From positions 1-64,000 of the forward strand of contig JAEWSZ010000009.1 of assembly GCA_023397905.1 (NCBI GenBank): 64,000 nucleotides of DNA. Reading direction: 5' to 3'. Below, in pieces: positions 16,231 through 24,646 of this stretch. The notes beneath the pieces were generated by a model. It worked only from the letters and a program-made list of their open reading frames with translations. It was not told where the DNA came from and ran no database searches. The position numbers and the translations under genes are program-made. Numbering within the stretch: position 1 is the stretch's first letter; each line of letters opens with the position of its first letter. Origin of the DNA: Bacillota bacterium (GTDB lineage: Bacteria > Bacillota > Clostridia > Acetivibrionales > DSM-1351).

Positions 16231-16284
16231 TAAGAAATTCGTAAGAAAATTATCAACCGCTTTGTAAGAAGGCTTTGATACTAT
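16231..16284 (+). promoter_or_regulatory. Phased TAAGAA repeats and extended -10 promoter of the two-component operon
   Basis: TAAGAAA at 16231 and 16242 (11 bp apart) and TAAGAA at 16265 (23 bp further) lie directly upstream of an extended -10 element, TG-A-TACTAT (16276-16284). Helically phased direct repeats are typical OmpR/PhoB-family sites, so the regulator encoded downstream probably controls its own operon. This is inference from spacing. Confidence 0.5.
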
Positions 16285-16401
16285 AACCATCAGGATGGTG
16301 TTTTCTGTAAAAACAATGCGCATGTGCAGCAGAAAAATATTAATAAGATGGATGTGATATAATGTTAAGAACTATAAAACGCTTCTATCGGAGGTTTTGC
16401 C

Positions 16402-17091
16402 GTGAATATTCTGGTTTGTGACGACGAAAAGGAAATTGTGGACGCTATTGAAATATATCTCAAAAATGAAGGGTATACGGTACTTAAAGCATTCAACGGA
16501 GCAGAAGCTCTGGATTTATTCAGCAGGACCGACGATATAAAGCTCGTAATAATGGATATTATGATGCCGGTAATGGATGGTATAAAGGCCACAATGAAAA
16601 TACGCGAAAAGTATAACATCCCCGTTCTTATGCTCAGCGCCAAATCGGAGGATACAGATAAAATAATAGGTCTCAATCTGGGGGCCGACGATTATGTCAC
16701 AAAACCCTTCAATCCCCTGGAATTGATAGCCCGCGTAAAATCCCTTTTGAGAAGGTATGTCTCTCTGGGCAGTTTTGTGCCCAACACCGGCATTTTCAAA
16801 ACAGGCGGCCTTGTTATTGACGATACGGCGAAAGAGGTTAAAGTGGACAATGAGATTGTACGCCTTACACCGGTTGAGTATAAAATTTTAAAGCTGCTCT
16901 GCGAAAATGCCGGAAGAGTTTTTTCAATAGACCAGATTTATGAACAAGTGTGGAACGAGCCTTCTTTTAGTCCGGAGAACACTGTAGCGGTCCATATCAG
17001 AAGGATCCGGGAAAAAATTGAAATCAATCCTAAAGAGCCAAAATATTTAAAGGTGGTGTGGGGAATTGGATACAAAGTTGAAAAATTATAA
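16402..17091 (+). CDS. OmpR/PhoB-family response regulator (VanR-like)
   Basis: 229 residues from a GTG start at 16402 with GGAGG upstream. The receiver domain (1-115) has the acidic pair Asp7/Asp8, phospho-acceptor Asp52 in VIMDIMMP and Lys101 in VTKPF. The C-terminal winged helix (about 128-228) carries the RLTPVEYKILKLLCENAG and AVHIRRIREKIE signatures of Trans_reg_C. It should be phosphorylated by the kinase encoded next, whose TTG start overlaps this gene by 26 bases. Subfamily resemblance to VanR-type regulators is from memory and does not imply glycopeptide resistance; no van genes are present. Confidence 0.93.
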   Translation: MNILVCDDEKEIVDAIEIYLKNEGYTVLKAFNGAEALDLFSRTDDIKLVIMDIMMPVMDGIKATMKIREKYNIPVLMLSAKSEDTDKIIGLNLGADDYVTKPFNPLELIARVKSLLRRYVSLGSFVPNTGIFKTGGLVIDDTAKEVKVDNEIVRLTPVEYKILKLLCENAGRVFSIDQIYEQVWNEPSFSPENTVAVHIRRIREKIEINPKEPKYLKVVWGIGYKVEKL

Positions 17092-19336
17092 ATATTCGGT
17101 ATGGCTAAAGCTGCTCGCCTTTTTATTGTGTATAGCGGGAACGTTGTCCATTGCCTATGGTTTTTTAAATGTCTCATATTTTGAAGACGCAATCCAGAAT
17201 ACGGATTTTAAGGAAAGCATAACCGGCAAGAGCACGTTCAGGCAGGCTTATTCCAATATTGCCAGCCTGGCGTTCATATATAAAAACGAAGAGAACATTA
17301 AGTCAGGCGGAGCCATAGATCAATCGGTTATCGAAAGCAGAACATTGGATCTGAATAATGAAAGAGCCTCCAAAATTCAGGAGGTTGAAGAAAACTATAA
17401 CCAGCTGATGATCCAGGCCGTGGCAGGTGAAGAAGATACTCAAAGCTCCGGCGGTAACGCTCCCAAGGAAAGCTCTGACGTCGGGAACAGGCTCGACACT
17501 CTGAAGAAGCAGAAAGAAGCAGAAACTAAAGAAATCAATGATAAATATGACCAGTTGCTCAAAAATGTGAAGACCGATTATATTAACGAGCAGTTATCAA
17601 ATTATCACTCCATTGATGAAGCCTTGAAACAGAGGGAAGATATTTTTTACACCGTAGTGGAAAACGGAAAGGCCACCCTGACGAATATACCTGAAGGCAG
17701 TTCCGCCGATACTTTTTACAATGAACTTTCCTATTCCGTACAGCTTAACGAGAATAATTTCCAGACATTTTTCAGCCCGTACGGTTATAGCATATCCGAT
17801 GTTCCTCCCGCCAATACCGCTGTCTATTTAGGTATGCCCCAGCAGATATACGACCGGGAGCTCACAGTTTTTAATTCTAACTCCCAGAAAGGCCTGTTTG
17901 GTATTAAAATCTCCTCAGCGGGCCTGCTGGCTCTCCTTGCAGGGTTCATATACCTGATATATGCCTCGGGAAGACGGCCTGACAAGGATGGAGTTCACCT
18001 TATAGCCATAGATGTGATTTATATTGATATTGCATTGGCTGTGACCATAGTAGCAGTTGTGCTGTGTCTTGCACCATTTTTTGAATTCGGCTCATCCATC
18101 CAGAGAGAAGACCTGCAGCACTACAATATCAGCATCATATACTCGTTTTTCGGCGTTATAATAGCTGCAGCCACCTCGATCACCCTGCTGTTTGTAACAA
18201 TGTTTGTAAAAAGGCTTAAAAGGCATGAAGCCATAAAGTATACCCTTATTTACAAAGTATTCATATGGATAATCGGAAAAATTAAAAGCATTTATAATCA
18301 CACTTTCAGGAAACTCCATTCCGTATTTGACAGGAGCCCGGCGGCAGTACGGTTAGTACTGATTTTTGGAGCGTATGCCCTCATAACCTTCATATCCTTC
18401 CTGCTGTTTCTGACGGGATCTTCGGGCGTCATGATGGGTTTTGCAGGAATAGTGGGCGTCAATATCTTTGCGATATACTACCTCTTAAAAACCTTTAAAA
18501 CTTTCACGCAAATAAAGGATGGTGCTGAAAAAATCCGGTCCGGAGAGCTGTCCCACAACATACCCGAGCAGGGAATCATAGAATTCAGACAGCTTTCCGC
18601 CACAATCAACAAAATAGCCGATGGACTCAAAAATGCCGTCGGAAGCCAGGTCAAGGCGGAGCGTATGAAAGCGGAGCTTATTACAAACGTATCTCACGAT
18701 TTGAAAACGCCCTTGACTTCGATCATAACCTATGTGGATTTGCTCAAAACAGAAGGTCTGAATTCGGAAAATGCGGATAAGTATTTAGGAATCATCGATT
18801 CCAAATCCCAGCGGCTCAAGAGCCTGACCGAAGATCTGTTTGAAGCGGCCAAAGCCACCAGCGGAAATATAACTGTAAATTCGGAAAGATTAAATGTCGC
18901 TTCATTGATAAGCCAGGGACTTGGAGAACTTTCGGATAAAATCGAGGAATCCGGTCTGACCTTCAAAACTTCCATGCCCGCCGAAAATCTATATGTTACC
19001 GCAGATGGAAAGCTTCTATGGAGAGTTGTGGAAAATCTGTTGTCAAACGTTTTCAAATACGCCCTTCCAAATTCCAGGGTATATATCAATGTCGAAAACT
19101 ATGAAGAAAAAGTGGATATTGTGATTAAAAATATTTCTGCCTATGAATTAAACATAAAGGAAGAAGAACTTATGGAGCGTTTTAAAAGAGGCGACGCCTC
19201 CCGCCACAGCGAGGGCTCAGGTCTGGGGCTTTCAATAGCCAAAAGCCTTACCGAACTTCAGGGTGGTATTTTTTCCATTAAAATAGACGGTGATCTGTTC
19301 AAGGCAACAGTATCGCTGCCAAGGCAGGTAAATTAA
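17066..19336 (+). CDS. Multi-pass sensor histidine kinase (VanS/HisKA-type)
   Basis: 756 residues from TTG 17066, inside the end of the regulator gene and behind a GGTGGTGTGGGG stretch. The order is: membrane segment at about 10-31, an outer region of about 250 residues with a Glu/Lys-rich coiled coil, then about five further membrane segments between 285 and 475. HAMP follows (about 480-530), then HisKA with NVSHDLKTPLT (His544) and HATPase with ENLLSNVFKYALP (N box) and GSGLGLSIAKSL (G2 box). The multi-pass membrane part is unusually long for this class. The signal is unknown; envelope stress or a peptide is plausible for VanS-like kinases. Confidence 0.9.
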   Translation: MDTKLKNYKYSVWLKLLAFLLCIAGTLSIAYGFLNVSYFEDAIQNTDFKESITGKSTFRQAYSNIASLAFIYKNEENIKSGGAIDQSVIESRTLDLNNERASKIQEVEENYNQLMIQAVAGEEDTQSSGGNAPKESSDVGNRLDTLKKQKEAETKEINDKYDQLLKNVKTDYINEQLSNYHSIDEALKQREDIFYTVVENGKATLTNIPEGSSADTFYNELSYSVQLNENNFQTFFSPYGYSISDVPPANTAVYLGMPQQIYDRELTVFNSNSQKGLFGIKISSAGLLALLAGFIYLIYASGRRPDKDGVHLIAIDVIYIDIALAVTIVAVVLCLAPFFEFGSSIQREDLQHYNISIIYSFFGVIIAAATSITLLFVTMFVKRLKRHEAIKYTLIYKVFIWIIGKIKSIYNHTFRKLHSVFDRSPAAVRLVLIFGAYALITFISFLLFLTGSSGVMMGFAGIVGVNIFAIYYLLKTFKTFTQIKDGAEKIRSGELSHNIPEQGIIEFRQLSATINKIADGLKNAVGSQVKAERMKAELITNVSHDLKTPLTSIITYVDLLKTEGLNSENADKYLGIIDSKSQRLKSLTEDLFEAAKATSGNITVNSERLNVASLISQGLGELSDKIEESGLTFKTSMPAENLYVTADGKLLWRVVENLLSNVFKYALPNSRVYINVENYEEKVDIVIKNISAYELNIKEEELMERFKRGDASRHSEGSGLGLSIAKSLTELQGGIFSIKIDGDLFKATVSLPRQVN

Positions 19337-19384
19337 CCGGCTGATGCATTGTGGAATTGTATGGGTGCTTGATAGTATGAATTG

Positions 19385-19427
19385 AAGGTATGAACGCTTA
19401 AAACCGGCTTTCATACCTTATCTTTTT
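19385..19427 (+). terminator. Terminator of the two-component operon, overlapping the convergent gene end
   Basis: AAGGTATGAA (19385-19394) pairs with TTCATACCTT (19410-19419), followed by ATCTTTTT. The distal arm contains the first bases of the stop codon of the convergent coiled-coil gene (19418-19420). Confidence 0.75.
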
Positions 19428-19942
19428 AAAATCATGTCATGCTCATTGAGTTTTTTATCTACGTCTATGACATAGTCTTTGACCAGGACCATATCCTTTT
19501 TCAAGCCTTGTACATCCTGCCTTATGACTTGTATTTCCTCCTTTGTTTCGCTTAAATCCCTCTGCACCGCATCTAATTTCCGGTCCAGGGCAGCATGCCC
19601 TTCGGCAATTGCTTTAACATCTCCTCTTAAGTCCTCAATAAGCACTCCGGTCTGGCGTTTTGCATCTTCAATAAGCACTCCTGTCTGACGCTTTACATCT
19701 TCAATAAGTACTCCCGTGTGACTCCTTACACCTTCAATAAGCTCCTTTGATTCTTCAAATCGTTCTCTTGTATAATCTTTCGATTCCCCAAAAAGCTCTC
19801 TTGTATAGTTCTTAGCTTCTTCAATGAGCTGCCTTGTGTAATCCTTTGATTCCGCAAAAAGCTCTCTTGTATAGCATTTTGATTCTTCAAATTTCTTCTC
19901 AAACATGTCCTGCAATACAACAAACAATTCGTCATTATTCAT
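19418..19942 (-). CDS. Coiled-coil protein made of eight 11-residue repeats
   Basis: A 174-residue, highly charged, Cys-poor helical protein with GGGAGGTG before ATG 19942. Residues 18-105 are eight exact-length hendecads: five of the type FEESKCYTREL (FAESKDYTRQL, IEEAKNYTREL, FGESKDYTRER and so on), then three of the type KRQTGVLIEDA. Residues 106-174 continue as an ordinary heptad coiled coil (LDRKLDAVQRDLSETKEEIQ). Eleven-residue periods give a straight or right-handed coil, or an amphipathic helix that can lie on a membrane. There is no signal peptide or membrane segment. I do not recognise the family; related clostridial proteins are annotated only as hypothetical. It is a single gene, convergent with the histidine kinase. 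Confidence 0.75.
   Translation of the reverse strand: MNNDELFVVLQDMFEKKFEESKCYTRELFAESKDYTRQLIEEAKNYTRELFGESKDYTRERFEESKELIEGVRSHTGVLIEDVKRQTGVLIEDAKRQTGVLIEDLRGDVKAIAEGHAALDRKLDAVQRDLSETKEEIQVIRQDVQGLKKDMVLVKDYVIDVDKKLNEHDMILKR
19628..19891 (-). repeat. Eight 33-bp coding tandem repeats
   Basis: The DNA encoding residues 18-105 of the coiled-coil protein repeats with a 33-bp period, for example TCTTCAATAAGCACTCCKGT in adjacent units. The first five units and the last three are two sub-families. The unit number may vary among strains. Confidence 0.8.
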
Positions 19943-20021
19943 TTTCTATCACCTCCCTGCTTATTTAATTGGTAGTAGATTTATTGTACCAAAACTTTCC
20001 ACATTTTTAAAGTCAAAAAAT

Positions 20022-20191
20022 GAGGTGTTGAAAAATAAAATTAAATTCAATACATGTTGAAAATTCAGCTGTTACGGTCCGCCAATACGATTTCCATTAA
20101 TGAGAAGCACAGAAAAAGGTATATCGTGTATGGGAAGACCCGTTATAATTGGTATTTCACATGTATTGAATTATTATTTTACAACATCCTC
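20022..20191. repeat. Long inverted repeat, MITE-like
   Basis: The left arm (20022-20057) starts GAGGTGTTGAAAAATAAAAT and ends TTCAATACATGT. The right arm (20159-20191) is its imperfect complement, ACATGTATTGAATT to ACAACATCCTC, giving about 33 paired bases around a 100-bp loop. The right end lies 8 bp past the stop codon of the 1433-aa dehydratase gene. No open reading frame was found inside. No second copy was seen in this window. Confidence 0.65.
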
Positions 20192-20199
20192 TATTTCAA

Positions 20200-23100
20200 T
20201 TACGAAGTCATCTTGTCCGCAGGTTCCAGCACCATCTGTTTTTCCTCAGTCTCGTCAATCTCTATTTTTTCGGAACCGCTTCTCATATTTTTGAAAGCTA
20301 CAGACATCATGAGCTTGATTCTGTTCAGCTGGTTAACTTCACTTGCGCCGGGATCATAGTCCACCGCAACGATATTAGATTCCGGATACCTCCTGCGGAG
20401 CTCCTTGATCATACCCTTGCCTGTAACATGGTTTGGCAGGCAGGCAAAGGGCTGCATGCATACTATGTTACCCGCTCCGCTTTTGATAAGCTCTATCATT
20501 TCAGCTGTCAGGAACCAGCCTTCTCCCGTCTGGTTTCCCAGAGAAAGAATCTCAGAAGCACTGTCCGCCAAGTGATATATTGAATGCGGAGGCTCAAACC
20601 TTTTGCTCTTGCGCAGGTATTTTTTCATATGCCTCCTGTACCACTCTATGGCCACAATTATCGCGTTGTTAACAACCAGCTTCTTCATCGTGCTGGACAG
20701 ATTTTTGTATTTAAAGTTTGCATCATACGCACAGTACAGGAAAAAGTCAATAAGGTCAGGCATCACTGCCTCCGCCCCTTCTTTTTCCACTATATCCACC
20801 ACATTGTTGTTGGCATCGGGGTGAAATTTAACCAGTATCTCTCCCACCAGGCCCACTCTTGGTTTGACCGCGTCAGTCAATTCCAGCTGGTCAAATTCTT
20901 TTACGATACTTTTTATATTCTTTCTAAAGCTGCTGCTTCTTCCATTGTATATGGCATCGATACAAATTTTGGCCCACTTCCTGTAGAGCTCATTTGCCGA
21001 TCCGGGTACGGCTTCGTATGGCCTTACCCTGTAGAGCACACGCATGAGAAGATCCCCGTATACCAAACCTTTAAAAGCACTGTCCAGCAGATTCAGTGAA
21101 ACCTTAAACCCCGGCTGGCTTTCCATCCCCATGGCATTCAGGGAAATAACCGGTATCTGGCTCATACCCGCTTCTATTAAAGCTTTTCTCAGGAAGCCTA
21201 TATAGTTTGTAGCGCGGCAGCCTCCCCCTGTCTGTGTTATCAGCACGGAGGTATTGTTAAGATCATATTCTCCTGATTTTAATGCGTGTATGATCTGCCC
21301 TACCACAATTATTGAAGGATAGCAGGCATCGTTGTTTACATATCTGAGACCGTCCTCCACAGCCGCACCGTCAACATTAGGCAAAACCACTGTGTTATAT
21401 CCGCATTTTCTGAAAGCGGCCTCCACAAACTGGAAATGTATGGGAGACATCTGAGGAGCCAGTATAGTGTGCTTGCCCTTCATCTCAGCCGTAAAGACGA
21501 CCTTTTTATGTGGAGCGTGCTTTACATTTGGCTTCAGCGCTTTCTTTTCCCTCTCCTCTATAGCCGCGACAAGAGATCTTATCCTGATCTTGGCGGCGCC
21601 CAGATTGTTGACCTCATCTATTTTCAGAACGGTATAAATGTTCTCATTTGCATTGAGTATCTCCTGTACCTGGTCGGTGGTGACCGCATCCAGACCGCAG
21701 CCGAAGGAATTCAACTGGATCAGTTCCAGCTCCGGATACTCATTGACCACGGTTGCAGCCGCATACAGTCTTGAATGGTATTTCCACTGGTCCACAACCC
21801 TTAAGGGACGTTCGATGCTGCCCATATGAGAGATGGAGTCCTCCGTAAGCACAGCAAAACCATGGGAGGTTATTACCTGGGGGATCCCGTGATTTATCTC
21901 CGGATCCACATGATAAGGCCTTCCCGCCAGTACAATTCCTTTTTTTCCGGTCTCCTTCAGATATTTAAGGGTCTCCTCGCCCTTTTTCCTCACATCGTTT
22001 TTAAAAGCTTCATCCTCCTGCCATGCTCTTTCCACGGCATTTTCTATTTCAGCCTTTGAAATATCAAATTCCTTGCCAAGCACCTCGGCAAGCCTGAGCT
22101 TGAGCTTTTCCTTGTCGTCATAAGGCAAAAACGGATTCAGGAACTTGATCTCCTTTTTCTTGAGAATGTCCATATTATTCTTTATTACCTCGGGATATGA
22201 GGTAACAATAGGGCAGTTATAGTGGTTGTCGGCCCCCTTATCCTCAAGCATCTCATATGGCAGACAAGGATAGAAAATAAAATTGACGTTCTTGTTTACA
22301 AGACTCATAATATGCCCATGAACCAGCTTTGCAGGATAGCATACCGACTCCGAAGGCATTGTTTCTATTCCGAGCTCATATATTTTTTTAGACGAACGGG
22401 GTGACAGCTCAACCCTGAATTTCAACTGGTCAAAAAATGTAAACCAGAAGGGGAAATTCTCATACATATTGAGAACACGCGGAATCCCCACTGTCCCTCT
22501 TGTATATTCCGCGCCGTTTATCTGCCTGTAGCGGAACAGCCTCTTATATTTATAATCATAAAGATCTGGCACATCCTCCGAGATACTCTCGATTCCAGCG
22601 CCTCTTTCACACCTGTTTCCCGATACAAACCTGCTGCCGTCTCCGAATTGGTTTATTGTGAGCAGGCAGTTGTTATTGCACAGTTTGCATCTTCTGAGCT
22701 CCGTGCTGTGCTCAAAACTGTCTAAATTCTCTTTTGCCAGCAGCGTGGATTGCAGTCCTTCATATCTTTCCCTGGCTATAAGAGCCGCTCCGAAAGCGCC
22801 CATTAGGCCTGCGATATTGGGCCTGACCGCCTCTCTCTCCGAAATGAGCTCAAAGCTTCTCAAAACCGCGTCGTTGAGGAAGGTTCCTCCCTGTACTATG
22901 ATCTTTTCGCCCATTTCTCTGGGATCACGGATTTTTATGACCTTGAGCAGTGCATTTTTTATAACCGAATAGGACAGCCCGGCGGAAATATCTCCCACCT
23001 GCGCGCCTTCCTTCTGTGCCTGCTTTACTCTGGAATTCATAAATACCGTACAGCGCGAACCCAGATCCACAGGCTTTTCAGCCAGCAAAGCCTGGGTCGC

Positions 23101-24501
23101 AAAATCCTCGACCCTGAAATTGAGGGACTTGGCAAAAGTCTCTATAAATGAACCGCAGCCCGAAGAGCATGCTTCGTTGAGCATTATGCTGTCAATGACC
23201 CCGTCTTTTACTTTCAGGCATTTCATATCCTGTCCGCCTATATCAAGTATGAAATCCACACCCGGCAGGAAAAAGTCTGCGGCTTTGTAATGGGCTATTG
23301 TCTCTATTTCGCCTATATCCACCTTCAGCGCGGTCTTTATCAGCCCTTCGCCGTAACCGGTTACGGTTGAATTTACAATCCGTGCTTCTGAAGGTAATTT
23401 TGAATATATATCATTGAGAATTCTGATGGTTGATTTCAAAGGGCTGCCTTCATTGCTTCCATAATAGGAATACAGCATTTCGCCATTGGTGTCTATGAGT
23501 ACCGCCTTTGTTGTGGTAGAACCCGCGTCGATTCCCAGAAAACAATCTCCCTTGTAATCCTGCAGGGGTTTTAGACCGATCGAATGCCTGTCATGCCTTT
23601 TTCTGAACTTATCCAGCTCCTCCTGGCTGCCGAACAGAGGCTTCAGCCTTTCAACCTCATGAACCGTGGCGGTATGGATTTTAGGAAGCTTATCCTTTAA
23701 TTCCTTAAAGGAAATAGTCTCCAGTTCCCTGGATGACATGGCGGCGCCAACTGCCACAAAAAGCTGGGAATTTTCAGGGAAAATCACCTGTTCCGGCTTT
23801 AAATTCAGCGTAATCTCAAATCTTTTCCGGAGCTCCGACAGAAAATACAGCGGTCCCCCCAAAAAGGCAATATTTCCCCTGATGGGCTTTCCGCAGGCCA
23901 AACCGCTGATTGTCTGGTTTACCACAGACTGAAATACCGACGCGGCAATATCTTCCTTCGCGGCGCCTTCATTCAGCAGCGGCTGGATATCGGTCTTTGC
24001 AAAAACACCGCATCTGGCTGCTATCGGATAGATTACCCGGCTGTTTTTCGCAAACTCATTCAGCCCGGTGGCATCAGTTTGCAGAAGAGAGGCCATCTGG
24101 TCGATAAAGGAGCCCGTTCCGCCGGCGCAGGTGCCATTCATGCGCTGCTCCAAACCGCCTTTAAAATATGTTATTTTAGCATCCTCTCCGCCCAGCTCAA
24201 TAGCCACATCCGTTTCCGGAATAAGCGTCTGAACGGCCTCGGAGCCTGCGATAACTTCCTGTATAAACTCAAGTCCCAGCCACTGAGAGACCAGCAGCCC
24301 GCCAGATCCGGTTATCATAACGGTACATTCATCCTGATAAAATTTATCGCAGGTTTCATCCATTAATTCATAAATTGTTTTCCTGATATCAGAATAATGC
24401 CTTTGATACCTGGAATAAACAATATTGTTGTTTTTATCAAGAACGGCCATTTTTACAGTGGTAGAACCAACATCTAACCCCACATGATAATTTTTTTTCA
24501 T
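20200..24501 (-). CDS. 2-hydroxyacyl-CoA dehydratase activase/dehydratase-like fusion (1433 aa)
   Basis: One chain unites parts usually encoded by separate genes. Residues 1-280 and about 325-580 are two BadF/BadG/HgdC-type ATPase modules (VGLDVGSTTVKM, LGIDAGSTTTKA). Each keeps the pair of cysteines that bridges a [4Fe-4S] cluster in the activase: Cys125 (NGTCAGGTGSF) and Cys164 (AARCGVF), and NEACSSGCGSF with GSRCTVF in the second. A cluster motif Cys605-x2-Cys608-x3-Cys612-x18-Cys631 follows. The rest matches DUF2229 and the dehydratase D-component (NNDACYPSIIVVGQ, TQTGGGCRATNY, QPFACLPNHVTGKGM). Known relatives use ATP to drive electrons to very low potential. The substrate of this long fused class is, to my knowledge, not established. 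GGAG precedes ATG 24501. Confidence 0.85.
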   Translation of the reverse strand: MKKNYHVGLDVGSTTVKMAVLDKNNNIVYSRYQRHYSDIRKTIYELMDETCDKFYQDECTVMITGSGGLLVSQWLGLEFIQEVIAGSEAVQTLIPETDVAIELGGEDAKITYFKGGLEQRMNGTCAGGTGSFIDQMASLLQTDATGLNEFAKNSRVIYPIAARCGVFAKTDIQPLLNEGAAKEDIAASVFQSVVNQTISGLACGKPIRGNIAFLGGPLYFLSELRKRFEITLNLKPEQVIFPENSQLFVAVGAAMSSRELETISFKELKDKLPKIHTATVHEVERLKPLFGSQEELDKFRKRHDRHSIGLKPLQDYKGDCFLGIDAGSTTTKAVLIDTNGEMLYSYYGSNEGSPLKSTIRILNDIYSKLPSEARIVNSTVTGYGEGLIKTALKVDIGEIETIAHYKAADFFLPGVDFILDIGGQDMKCLKVKDGVIDSIMLNEACSSGCGSFIETFAKSLNFRVEDFATQALLAEKPVDLGSRCTVFMNSRVKQAQKEGAQVGDISAGLSYSVIKNALLKVIKIRDPREMGEKIIVQGGTFLNDAVLRSFELISEREAVRPNIAGLMGAFGAALIARERYEGLQSTLLAKENLDSFEHSTELRRCKLCNNNCLLTINQFGDGSRFVSGNRCERGAGIESISEDVPDLYDYKYKRLFRYRQINGAEYTRGTVGIPRVLNMYENFPFWFTFFDQLKFRVELSPRSSKKIYELGIETMPSESVCYPAKLVHGHIMSLVNKNVNFIFYPCLPYEMLEDKGADNHYNCPIVTSYPEVIKNNMDILKKKEIKFLNPFLPYDDKEKLKLRLAEVLGKEFDISKAEIENAVERAWQEDEAFKNDVRKKGEETLKYLKETGKKGIVLAGRPYHVDPEINHGIPQVITSHGFAVLTEDSISHMGSIERPLRVVDQWKYHSRLYAAATVVNEYPELELIQLNSFGCGLDAVTTDQVQEILNANENIYTVLKIDEVNNLGAAKIRIRSLVAAIEEREKKALKPNVKHAPHKKVVFTAEMKGKHTILAPQMSPIHFQFVEAAFRKCGYNTVVLPNVDGAAVEDGLRYVNNDACYPSIIVVGQIIHALKSGEYDLNNTSVLITQTGGGCRATNYIGFLRKALIEAGMSQIPVISLNAMGMESQPGFKVSLNLLDSAFKGLVYGDLLMRVLYRVRPYEAVPGSANELYRKWAKICIDAIYNGRSSSFRKNIKSIVKEFDQLELTDAVKPRVGLVGEILVKFHPDANNNVVDIVEKEGAEAVMPDLIDFFLYCAYDANFKYKNLSSTMKKLVVNNAIIVAIEWYRRHMKKYLRKSKRFEPPHSIYHLADSASEILSLGNQTGEGWFLTAEMIELIKSGAGNIVCMQPFACLPNHVTGKGMIKELRRRYPESNIVAVDYDPGASEVNQLNRIKLMMSVAFKNMRSGSEKIEIDETEEKQMVLEPADKMTS

Positions 24502-24646
24502 ATTATTGACTAATCTCCAATATTAATTTTATACCCAAAAATAAATACTCCAAAGCCGGCAATCAAATAATTAATACCCATTCCGGGGCTCTTCTAAACT
24601 GGTAATTAATTACTTCACCTGTCCGCCGACACTCTTTCCTATATCA

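Noticed and set aside
19628..19891. Regular 33-bp repeats resembling a CRISPR array
   Set aside because: The repeats are contiguous with no spacers and are in-frame coding sequence for 11-residue units.
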